From Planctomycetota bacterium (GTDB taxonomy: Bacteria > Planctomycetota > UBA8742 > UBA2392), in NCBI GenBank assembly GCA_022071975.1, contig JAJVIO010000016.1, forward strand, positions 1-42,303: a DNA stretch of 42,303 nt, in the 5' to 3' direction. The translations under genes were made by a program, and so were the position numbers. Shown piece by piece: positions 31,488-38,670 of this stretch. The first letter of the stretch is position 1. Each line of letters begins with the position of its first letter. The notes under the pieces are model-generated. The model saw only the letters and a program-made list of their open reading frames with translations. It ran no database searches and had not been told where the DNA came from.

Positions 31488-33055
31488 TGCAGGAGGTCGG
31501 GAGTAGCATCCGCGACACTCGGGCAGCCGGCCAGCTGCATGGCGCGTGTAAAATCTTCGGCGTAGAGGCTCAGCACCCGCTGCACCCCCTGCTCGCCGCC
31601 GACGGCCAGGCCCCACAGCACCGGGCGACCGATCAGCACGGCCCTGGCACCCAGCGCCAGGGCGCGCAGGATGTCGGCGCCCCATTCGACAGCCCCGTCC
31701 ACCAGCACCGGGATGCGGCCGTTTACGGCGTCAACCACGTCGGGTAAAGCGCGCGCGGAAGCTATTGACGCGTCAAGTTGTCGGCCGCCATGATTGCTTA
31801 CAATCACGCCCGCGCAGCCCGCGTCGGCCGCGCGTTTCGCGTCATCGCCGCGCACGATGCCCTTCAGCAGGATGGGCAGACTGGTCAGCGACTTGAACCA
31901 GTCGATGTCTTTCCAGGTCAGTGCGGAATCCTGCCGGTTGGTGAACAGCTGCGACAGGTGCGAGACCTCCGCCGTCGTGAACTTCAGCGGCTGCAGCTCC
32001 AGGGCGTCGGGGCGCGGCGCGGCCTCCTTGACCCGCGACGTGCGCCGCTCGTCGGGGTTTTCGTAGCGGGCAAGGTTCGCGCGCGTCAGGCCCGGCGGGA
32101 GCTCAAAACCGTTGCGCTCGTCGGCCAGGCGGCGCCCGAGCACCGGCGCGTCCACGGTGACCACCAGCGCCGCGTAGCCGGCCCGTTCCGCGCGGCGGAT
32201 CAGGTCCCGGGTGATGTCGCGGTCACGGTGGCAGTAAAGCTGGAACCACTTCGGCGCGGCTGTGGCGGACGCGACTTCCTCAAGCGTGCAGTTGGCCATG
32301 GTGGAAACCACCATCGGCACACCGGTAGCGGCCGCAGCCTTCGCCGTGGCGATTTCGCCGTCCGCATGGGCGAGCTTCTGGTACGCCATCGGCGCGATCA
32401 GGGCTGGAAAAGGCAGCTTCAGGCCCAGCAGCTCGGTTGAGGTGTCCACCTTGCTGACGTCCACCAGCACGCGGTGCCGGATCTCGATGGCGTCCCAGGC
32501 CGCGCGATTGCGCGCCTTGAGCGTCTGGCCGTCAGAGCCGGAGACGAAGTAGTCGTACGCGACCGGCTCGATCAGCGTCTTCGCGGTTTTGGCGAAGTCG
32601 GCCATGGTCATTGGCTCGGGGTTCGCGTGCACCGGCGTGTCAGGCGCGCCGAGTTGCGCAAGCAGCTGCCCCCCGACGCTGTCGCGCTCGAGCGCGATCG
32701 CTTTCAGCAGGTAGACGCAGTTCAACTCGGCTTCGCCCTGGGCCTTGGCCAGTTGCGCGGCAAGTTTGATAGCCAGCTTCGTGCGTGGGGTCGGGGCGAT
32801 TTCCTCGACGCGCGTGGTGCGGCGCCCCGGCAGATCCACAAAGAACTCTTCGATCTTGCGGGACAGCAACGGCAGGTCCACGCCCATTTCCTGCATGATT
32901 CTCGCCACGCCGGGAGTGGGCTGTTCGATCAAGGCCGCGAGCAGCGACTCTGTGCCCAGTTGCTGCATGCGGTGGGCGTGCGCGAATTGAGCCGCCGCGG
33001 AAAGCAGCGGTTCCACGTCGCCAAGCGGCAAGCCGATATCGGGCAAGTCCTGCAC
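31469..33055 (-). CDS. Clp N-domain fused to FMN-dependent alpha-hydroxy-acid oxidase
   Basis: A 528-residue protein. Residues about 10-140 look like the two-repeat Clp N-terminal domain of ClpA/ClpC: AHAHRMQQLGTESLLAALIE, then GVARIMQEMGVDLP, and TPRTKLAIKLAAQLAK, then LNCVYLLKAI. Residues about 150-528 are an alpha-hydroxy-acid oxidase (lactate/glycolate oxidase family) with YFVSGSDGQTL, APMAYQKLAHADGE, LPILLKGI and the catalytic VSNHGGRQLD (H422). Family enzymes oxidise L-2-hydroxy acids with FMN. The frame is continuous; no stop or shift separates the parts. The start is GTG 33055 with a -10-like TAACCT (33062-33067) 6 nt upstream. Such a fusion is unusual. Confidence 0.82.
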   Translation of the reverse strand: MQDLPDIGLPLGDVEPLLSAAAQFAHAHRMQQLGTESLLAALIEQPTPGVARIMQEMGVDLPLLSRKIEEFFVDLPGRRTTRVEEIAPTPRTKLAIKLAAQLAKAQGEAELNCVYLLKAIALERDSVGGQLLAQLGAPDTPVHANPEPMTMADFAKTAKTLIEPVAYDYFVSGSDGQTLKARNRAAWDAIEIRHRVLVDVSKVDTSTELLGLKLPFPALIAPMAYQKLAHADGEIATAKAAAATGVPMVVSTMANCTLEEVASATAAPKWFQLYCHRDRDITRDLIRRAERAGYAALVVTVDAPVLGRRLADERNGFELPPGLTRANLARYENPDERRTSRVKEAAPRPDALELQPLKFTTAEVSHLSQLFTNRQDSALTWKDIDWFKSLTSLPILLKGIVRGDDAKRAADAGCAGVIVSNHGGRQLDASIASARALPDVVDAVNGRIPVLVDGAVEWGADILRALALGARAVLIGRPVLWGLAVGGEQGVQRVLSLYAEDFTRAMQLAGCPSVADATPDLLHHSPGT

Positions 33056-33083
33056 ATCGACAGGTTACCCGCAATCACGGCTG

Positions 33084-33112
33084 TTGGTAAAGCCGGCTCG
33101 GCGTGCTTGAAT
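33084..33112 (+). promoter_or_regulatory. Candidate dgt promoter
   Basis: TTGGTA (33084-33089), 17 bp, TTGAAT (33107-33112), ending 6 nt before ATG 33119 with no SD. It lies in the 63-bp divergent gap shared with the FMN-oxidase promoter. Confidence 0.5.
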
Positions 33113-33118
33113 GCCGCC

Positions 33119-34279
33119 ATGAACGACCGCAAGGCGATTGAAGAGTGGGAGCTGAAGACCCTGGCGCCCTACGCCCTCAAGGCGTGCGAATCCCAGGGCC
33201 GGCGCCATGCCGAAGACGAGCACCCATACCGCACCTGCTTTCAACGCGACCGCGACCGCATCATTCACTGCGCCGCCTTCCGCCGCCTCGAGTACAAGAC
33301 CCAGGTGTTCCTGAACTGGAGCGGCGACCATTTCCGCACCCGCCTGACACACACGATCGAAGTCGCCCAGGCCGCGCGCACTATTGCGCGCAGCCTGCGC
33401 CTGAACGAAGACCTGACCGAGGCCATCTCGCTCGCCCACGACCTCGGGCACACGCCCTTCGGCCACGCCGGCGAACACGCCATGCGCGAGCTGATGAAGG
33501 ACCACGGCGGCTACGAGCACAACGGGCAATCCCTGCGCATCGTGGACGAGATCGAACGCCACTACCTGCCCCGCTTTGCCGGCCTGAACCCGACCCACGA
33601 GCTGCGCTACGGCCTGATGAAGCACCGCACCGACTACGACAAGCCGCTGTTCCGCGGCCTCGAGGAACGCGAATCGCCCAGCCTGGAGGCGCAGGTGGCG
33701 AACTACGCCGACGAGATCAGCTACAACGCCCACGACACGGACGACGGCCTTTACTCCGGCCTGCTGAAGTGGGAGGCAGCGCGGGAGAGCGAGCTGTTTA
33801 CAGAGGCGGAGGAGTACGCCAAGGCCAACGTGCCCGAGGGCGAGGAAGACCTGCTGCGCTACCAGGTGGTGCGGCGGCTGAAGGATTTGCAGATCACCGA
33901 CCTGCTGCAGCACACGGTGCAGCGCCTGAAGACGCTGGATTTCAAGGACGTGCAGGAGGTGCTGCATCACCAGAGCAAGGATTCGGTGGTGGACTTCAGC
34001 CCCGAGTTCAAGGCCAAGGTGAAGGGCCTGAAGCTGATGCTGTACCACAAGCTGTACATGCACCGGCACGTGCGGCGCGGCATGGAAAAGAGCACGCGCT
34101 TCATGCGCGAGATGTTCGAGCGCTACGTGAGCGAGCCGTACCTGATGCCCGGCGGCTTCCACAAGCGCGTGCACGAGGGCGAGAACATCCACCGCGTGGT
34201 GTGCGACTACATCTCAGGCATGACCGACCGCTACGCCCTGGAGCAGTACAAGAAGCTGTTCGACCCCGACACCTGGTAG
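33119..34279 (+). CDS. dgt: Deoxyguanosinetriphosphate triphosphohydrolase-like protein
   Basis: A 386-residue HD-domain dNTPase that releases tripolyphosphate from dNTPs and so affects nucleotide pools. Key motifs are CAAFRRLEYKTQVF, HFRTRLTHTIEVAQ, the HD pair in ISLAHDLGHTPFGHAGE, and YADEISYNAHDTDDGL with the later Asp. The length fits the dGTPase-like type 2 subfamily rather than the 505-residue E. coli Dgt. The substrate may be any dNTP. ATG 33119 is chosen because homology starts there and a -10-like hexamer ends 6 nt before it; the open frame runs far upstream only because of high G+C. Confidence 0.93.
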   Translation: MNDRKAIEEWELKTLAPYALKACESQGRRHAEDEHPYRTCFQRDRDRIIHCAAFRRLEYKTQVFLNWSGDHFRTRLTHTIEVAQAARTIARSLRLNEDLTEAISLAHDLGHTPFGHAGEHAMRELMKDHGGYEHNGQSLRIVDEIERHYLPRFAGLNPTHELRYGLMKHRTDYDKPLFRGLEERESPSLEAQVANYADEISYNAHDTDDGLYSGLLKWEAARESELFTEAEEYAKANVPEGEEDLLRYQVVRRLKDLQITDLLQHTVQRLKTLDFKDVQEVLHHQSKDSVVDFSPEFKAKVKGLKLMLYHKLYMHRHVRRGMEKSTRFMREMFERYVSEPYLMPGGFHKRVHEGENIHRVVCDYISGMTDRYALEQYKKLFDPDTW

Positions 34280-34386
34280 AGCCCCGGCCGAAAGGCCGGG
34301 GGCACGCGGCTTGCCGCGTGAAGGATACATGTGATTCGTACCGAACGCCCAACAGGCGTTCGTCCCCGGCCTTTCGGCCGGGGCTC
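34279..34386. repeat. Multi-hairpin intergenic element D
   Basis: Perfect 23-bp inverted repeats (34279-34301 and 34364-34386). Each arm is itself a hairpin, CCCCGGCC-GAAA-GGCCGGGG in the left arm and its complement with a TTTC loop in the right. Between them are two more hairpins, CACGCGG/CCGCGTG (34303-34320) and CGAACGCC/GGCGTTCG (34342-34362). The element starts in the dgt stop codon and ends 16 bp before ridA. Confidence 0.8.
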
Positions 34387-34402
34387 ATGCGAGGAGCCAG
34401 CC

Positions 34403-34792
34403 ATGTCCAAGAACATCCAGATCGTGCGCACAGACAACGCCCCCAAGGCGATCGGTCCTTACAGCCAGGCGGTCAGCGCCGGGGGGTTCCTGTTCTGCAG
34501 TGGGCAGATACCACTTGACGCGTCAAGCGGGCAGATTGTGGGCGAAACGGCGGGCGAGCAGACCGTGAAGGTGATGGCCAACCTGCTGGCGGTGCTTCAG
34601 GCTGCCGGCCTGGACTTCAGCAACGTGGTGAAGACCACCATCTTCCTGAAGGACATGAACGACTTCGCCGGCGTGAACGACGCCTACGCGGCAGCCATGG
34701 GCGGGCACCGCCCAGCCCGCGCCACCGTAGAAGTAGCCCGCCTGCCCAAAGACGTGATGGTAGAAATCGACTGCATCGCCGCGCTGGAGTAA
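34403..34792 (+). CDS. ridA: RidA-family reactive enamine/imine deaminase
   Basis: A 129-residue protein, the standard length for a RidA trimer subunit. It hydrolyses 2-aminoacrylate and related intermediates released by PLP enzymes. Signature segments are APKAIGPYSQAV, FCSGQIPLDASSGQIV, VVKTTIFLKDMNDFAGVNDAY, and HRPARATVEVARLPKDVMVEIDCIA with the conserved catalytic Arg. SD GAGGAG lies 8-13 nt before ATG 34403. It follows dgt with a hairpin element between. A TTGACGCGTCAA palindrome lies at 34515 and encodes LDASS. Confidence 0.95.
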   Translation: MSKNIQIVRTDNAPKAIGPYSQAVSAGGFLFCSGQIPLDASSGQIVGETAGEQTVKVMANLLAVLQAAGLDFSNVVKTTIFLKDMNDFAGVNDAYAAAMGGHRPARATVEVARLPKDVMVEIDCIAALE

Positions 34793-35251
34793 GAAATCCG
34801 AGCCCAGTCCGCAAGGACTGGGGTGCACACAGCGGAGCAGAACCAGTGCACAGCACGGCGGTTAAGCCCGCCGGACACGGGCGAGGCGCCCGTGCTGCGT
34901 ACTGATGATGGCGGCAGTTGCCTTTCAGGCCTGCGGAGCAGGCCTACAAGGTTAGCCCCCAGCGTAAGCTGGGGGTTTGTTCCGCCAGAGTAGATCGAGG
35001 CGCGGAGCGCCGGCACAGCGGCGGATTGCCGCCGAACGGCCTTGCGTCCGCACGGCGTTTGTGTCGGCGCTCCGCGCCTCGGCTGACTCACAACGCCGGG
35101 ACCCCCAGCTTACGCTGGGGGCTAACAGTTGTTACGGCGCTCCGCGCCTGACTGCCGATTGGTGCATCACGTCGGAGTCTGCCACAAAATTCCTTAAACC
35201 CGCAGTATTGGGCGAGGGCGCCCGTGCCACCGCCTGCCACGGCTCATCGGG
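34793..35251. repeat. Gene-free palindrome cluster (element E)
   Basis: No gene. It contains CCCAGTCC-GCAA-GGACTGGG (34803-34822), CACGGGCG-AGG-CGCCCGTG (34876-34894), and AGGCCTGC-GGA-GCAGGCCT (34927-34945). A perfect 26-bp inverted repeat (34951-34976 with 35101-35126) has arms that are hairpins CCCCCAGC-GTAA-GCTGGGGG. Inside it is a 17-bp inverted repeat (34996-35012 with 35065-35081), whose right arm recurs at 35135-35149. About 35151-35251 shows nothing further of note. Confidence 0.75.
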
Positions 35252-35647
35252 TTACGGCTGCATCAACCTGCGTAGTGCGGCTTCGGCTTTGCTTGCTGTG
35301 GGGGCGTCTTTGAATTCGAAGGTCAGTTGCCCGCCTGTGGCTTCCACCTTCAGCTCCCACCACTCGCCGGGCCGGCTGGGGCGCTGCACGGCGTTGATGC
35401 CGGCGAACTCCAGCTCGCGCTCGAGCATGACCCAGCGTTTGCCGGTCAGCTGCCGGCGCTCGTGCCAGGTGAGTTTCAGCTCGTCGGCCGCGACTTCGCT
35501 TACGTCGCGGCTGCCGAACGCCAGCGCCTCGTTCAAGTGGCGGGCCGCAACGGCGCGGCTTTCCGGCAGCCTGTATTGCGGCCTGTCGGCGTAGGGCCCG
35601 ACGGCGCAGGCGCTGAGCAGCAGGCACAACAGCGGCAGGTATCTCAT
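35252..35647 (-). CDS. Small lipoprotein of unknown function
   Basis: A 131-residue lipoprotein: signal peptide MRYLPLLCLLLSAC with lipobox LSAC (Cys 14), then a compact alpha/beta domain ending in a helix (TASKAEAALRRLMQP). The segment WWELKVEATGGQLTFEFKD suggests a beta-hairpin. ATG 35647 overlaps the stop of the upstream esterase gene by 4 bp, so the two are translationally coupled. No family recognised. Confidence 0.65.
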   Translation of the reverse strand: MRYLPLLCLLLSACAVGPYADRPQYRLPESRAVAARHLNEALAFGSRDVSEVAADELKLTWHERRQLTGKRWVMLERELEFAGINAVQRPSRPGEWWELKVEATGGQLTFEFKDAPTASKAEAALRRLMQP

Positions 35648-36333
35648 GCCAGCACCTGCTCCAGCCACTTGCCAAGCTCGGTCACCATGGGCGCGCTGAC
35701 TTCGTGGCCTGCATCGGGGTCGCTATAGAAGTGGGTGTCTTCAAAGCCCAGCGCGGCGCATTTTTCGAGGGCCTCGCGCGCCATCGCGGGCGAAACGTTT
35801 TCGTCCTTCTCACCGTGAAACTGGGCTAGGGCCACCGCGCGCGGCGCGTCCTGCAGAAACTCGTGCTTGATGCGTCCACCCAGGCAGGCCGCGGCTCTGA
35901 AACGCTCCGGGTTGCGCGGCGCCACGTAGCCCGCCATGTAACCGCCCTGCGAGAAACCCACCACGGCCGTGGAAGCCACCGGGTAGTCCTTGCGCAGCAG
36001 GTCGTGCAGGTTCAGCAGGTGCGCGGCGGTCTCCTGCATGCTGCGGCGCAGGGCGTCCTGGTCGCCATCGAAGTGGTACCAGGCATGGCCGATGCGGATT
36101 TTCTCGGGCTGGCGCATCTCGAACGAGTGCGGCCCGCGCGGGAAGGCCCAGATCCAGGGGCGCTCCAGCAGCGGGCCCATGAAGCGGCGCATGAGTTCCT
36201 CAGTGTGGCCCATGCCATGCAGCGCGACCACCAGCGGCCAGGGGCGCGCCGCGGAGTAGCCCTGAGGCAGCACCAGCGTGTACGGGATGTGGCGCGTGAA
36301 CGCGAGAGCGCCGTGTCGAAGGCGGTCGATCAT
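35644..36333 (-). CDS. Alpha/beta-hydrolase (phospholipase/carboxylesterase-like)
   Basis: A 229-residue cytoplasmic hydrolase of the esterase D/YpfH-like type. The oxyanion region is VVALHGMGHTEE, the nucleophile elbow GFSQGGYMAGY (Ser), the acid EKDENVS (Asp) and the base DAGHEVSA (His), all in canonical order. Substrates are likely short acyl esters. A -10-like TATAGT (36340-36345 on the complement) ends 6 nt before the ATG and overlaps the stop of the upstream gene, suggesting an internal leaderless promoter. It is coupled to the lipoprotein gene downstream. Confidence 0.88.
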   Translation of the reverse strand: MIDRLRHGALAFTRHIPYTLVLPQGYSAARPWPLVVALHGMGHTEELMRRFMGPLLERPWIWAFPRGPHSFEMRQPEKIRIGHAWYHFDGDQDALRRSMQETAAHLLNLHDLLRKDYPVASTAVVGFSQGGYMAGYVAPRNPERFRAAACLGGRIKHEFLQDAPRAVALAQFHGEKDENVSPAMAREALEKCAALGFEDTHFYSDPDAGHEVSAPMVTELGKWLEQVLA

Positions 36334-36340
36334 ACCGCGA

Positions 36341-36889
36341 CTATAGCGAGGGTTGCTGCGGGTCGGACGGGTTTTTCGGCGCTTCGGCCTCGATCACGAT
36401 CGGCGCGGTCACCACCTCGGGCTCCGGCGCGCGCAGGCGCGGCACCGGGTCGCGGTGCAGGGGCGGGTTGCTTTCCGAAACGTCTTCACTTTGCGCGTGA
36501 AGCTGCTTGCACAGTTCGCGCAGCGTACCGGCGCGCACCACATCCACTACGCGCACGCGCATGTCGAAGGCGCGTTCCAAAACGGCCGAGAGCTCCCAGG
36601 CGTCGAAGTTGACAGCCTTGAGGTCGGCGGCAATGCGGTCGGTGGGCAGCAGGCGTGTGTGGTCGATGCCGAGCGCGCGGCCTACGGCAAGGCGGAATGC
36701 GCGCACGAAACCCTGGGGAACCGGGGTGATAGCGCTGACGCCGGCGGTAAAGACCTCGTCGGACTGCGGCGTGCGCGAGTCAACCAGCTCGCGGCGCAGG
36801 CGGCGGCGGCGCATGGCAAGCGCCTCGGACAGGCCAAACGACAGCATCGTCACCAGTGCGAGCAGCAGGAAAAATCCGACGTCGCCCAT
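36341..36889 (-). CDS. Membrane-anchored degenerate acyl-carrier-protein-like protein
   Basis: A 182-residue protein with one N-terminal TM helix (about 4-24), a basic stretch (RRRRLRRE), then a helical domain (about 62-132) reading FRLAVGRALGIDHTRLLPTD, ADLKAVNFDAWELSAVLERA and RVRVVDVVRAGTLRELCKQL. The pattern matches an acyl carrier protein fold, but the phosphopantetheine Ser of the DSL motif is missing (FDAWEL). It probably binds a partner rather than carrying acyl chains; this is inference. The C-terminal tail is Pro/Glu-rich and disordered. SD GGAGG lies 5-10 nt upstream, with a TACACT -10-like box before it. Confidence 0.5.
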   Translation of the reverse strand: MGDVGFFLLLALVTMLSFGLSEALAMRRRRLRRELVDSRTPQSDEVFTAGVSAITPVPQGFVRAFRLAVGRALGIDHTRLLPTDRIAADLKAVNFDAWELSAVLERAFDMRVRVVDVVRAGTLRELCKQLHAQSEDVSESNPPLHRDPVPRLRAPEPEVVTAPIVIEAEAPKNPSDPQQPSL

Positions 36890-36946
36890 GGGGCCTCCGG
36901 TTTACAGTGTAGCAACGGCAGGCGGTTGCGGGGTATTCCGGAGGCG

Positions 36947-36979
36947 CAAACAAAAGCGCCCGCCGTGAGGCGGGCGCTT
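36947..36979 (-). terminator. Intrinsic terminator (minus strand)
   Basis: AAGCGCCCGCC-TCAC-GGCGGGCGCTT (11 bp), followed on the minus strand by TTGTTTG. It ends the zinc-ribbon gene at 36997-38508. Confidence 0.85.
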
Positions 36980-36996
36980 GCGCGGTGATCCCGGTG

Positions 36997-38508
36997 CTAT
37001 TCAGGTTTGTAGCTGTTGTAGAGCTCAATCCAGCGGCGCACGATGATGTCAGATTCGCTCTGGCCATCGAAGCCGATGGTGTAGACCAGCTCTTCCTTCT
37101 CCCAGCCTTCGTAGCGCAGGAACTGGAAGCAGTCGTACAGGGCGTTCGAGATGTTGAGCTTGCCGTTGCGGTCCTTCTTGTTCACGGCGTCGATCAGCAG
37201 GTCAATCATCGCGCCCATGGTGGCCTTCTTTTCCACCTTGTTGGGCTCGCCCTTCACCTGGCTTACGCGCGCGGCGTTCAGCTTGCCGCCGTCTTTCTGC
37301 AGTTCCTTGACGCAGTTCACCAGCGCCGCGTCGGTGGGCATGGCACCGGTCTTCGCTACGTTCGGCAGGTTCTGGTCCGGGTCCGCGGGCGGGTCTTCCA
37401 TCGGCGGATTCTCACCGGGATCCCTGGCCGGGTCCCTGGCGGGATCGCGGTCCGGGTTGCGCGGGTCGCGGTCATCCACCTTGCGCTGGCGCGGGGCTTC
37501 TTTCTCCTGCAGCTTCGTGAACGCGCCTTTGTCGATGAAGTTCACGATCCGCACGTCGGTGCTGCCCTTGGGTGCGCCCAGCCAGAACTCCTTTTCAGGT
37601 CCGCTGCCCTTGAAGCTGATGTACACCGGCTTGGTCAGATAGGTAGTGCTGCCGACCGTCACGGAATTGCCCGCGTGGGCCTCAGTGCGGGCTTTCTCCC
37701 ACTTGATGTCCTGGGCGCCGAAGTAGAAATCCTTGATGTACTCCATCACCCGCTGCTTCAAGCCGTCAGCGCCATGGGCCGCCTTGCCCATGAACACGCC
37801 GGTGGGGGCGCCGTCGGCGTCTTTCACCCATTCGCCTACGCACAGAAGTGCGGCTTCTTTGTAATCCCAGCTGCCGCCCCAGTTACCGGCGATCCAGTTT
37901 GCGTTGTAGCTGGCGTACACGTTCCAGTCGAACATGGCCTCCAGGGTCGCCGCGTCACCGTTGCGCAGCGCGGCTTCGATGGCCGGCGCTTGTTCCATGG
38001 CGGCGTTGATTGGCTTGAGCTTGGCCTCGTTCTCGGCCGCCACTTCGGCGTCCTTTTTGGCCATTTCTTCTTTGCGTTTCTTGAGGTCGTCGGCTGCCCT
38101 CTGCTTTGTTTGGTCTTCCGGCGTCGGGCCGCTGCCCATGAACACCGCAGCCAGCACGATGACCAGCGCGATCACGCCGACAATCACGCCGACGATCACG
38201 CCGGCGTTGCTGCCCTTTTTCGGCGGACCGTAGCCGGGTTTCTGCTGGGAGGCCTGCATCTGGCCCATGGGGCTGCCGCCCGCTGCCGGGCGTCCACGAG
38301 CGCCTCCGCGCGCAGGGCCGCCCGCTGCACGGGGGCCGCCAGCCGGGCGGGGTCCGCCGGTAGCGCGAGGCCCTGCCGCTTTCCCTTTGGCCCTGGGCGC
38401 GCCGACTTGAACCATGCCGCCGCACTGGGTGCACTGAAACTGGACGCCGGCTTGCAGGCCGGTGCCGTCGTATTCCATGCCGCATCCTGGACAACTGATC
38501 GTGCTCAT
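36997..38508 (-). CDS. Zinc-ribbon single-TM protein with disordered linkers
   Basis: A 503-residue protein. The N-terminal zinc ribbon has C6, C9, C26 and C29 (CPGCG...CTQCGG). A Gly/Pro/Ala/Arg-rich linker (about 38-98) and a TM helix (about 103-126) follow, then a Lys/Glu-rich coiled-coil-like helix (about 130-170). A large extracytoplasmic domain spans about 170-350. An Asp-Arg-Pro repeat linker (RDPARDPARDPG, about 355-390) leads to a final helical domain (about 395-500). The ribbon spacing (CxxC-x16-CxxC) equals that in the two proteins at 9196-11287, but the rest differs. Function unknown; this architecture recurs in planctomycetes. Confidence 0.65.
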   Translation of the reverse strand: MSTISCPGCGMEYDGTGLQAGVQFQCTQCGGMVQVGAPRAKGKAAGPRATGGPRPAGGPRAAGGPARGGARGRPAAGGSPMGQMQASQQKPGYGPPKKGSNAGVIVGVIVGVIALVIVLAAVFMGSGPTPEDQTKQRAADDLKKRKEEMAKKDAEVAAENEAKLKPINAAMEQAPAIEAALRNGDAATLEAMFDWNVYASYNANWIAGNWGGSWDYKEAALLCVGEWVKDADGAPTGVFMGKAAHGADGLKQRVMEYIKDFYFGAQDIKWEKARTEAHAGNSVTVGSTTYLTKPVYISFKGSGPEKEFWLGAPKGSTDVRIVNFIDKGAFTKLQEKEAPRQRKVDDRDPRNPDRDPARDPARDPGENPPMEDPPADPDQNLPNVAKTGAMPTDAALVNCVKELQKDGGKLNAARVSQVKGEPNKVEKKATMGAMIDLLIDAVNKKDRNGKLNISNALYDCFQFLRYEGWEKEELVYTIGFDGQSESDIIVRRWIELYNSYKPE

Positions 38509-38670
38509 GAATCGCCTCGGTTAACCATTGGTGGACTAACATCTTATGAACGGGCTTCCGGGGCGGAAGTTCGGACCGTTTCACAGTGGCGTCATCCGCG
38601 CTTCTCGCGGGCAGCGGCGCGGGGTACCGCGCGCGTAAGTGTCGGGCTACACTGCGTTTGGAGGCCTGCC

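Noticed and set aside
34793-35251. CRISPR array
   Set aside because: Repeats are inverted, differ in length and lack regular spacers; no cas gene is nearby.
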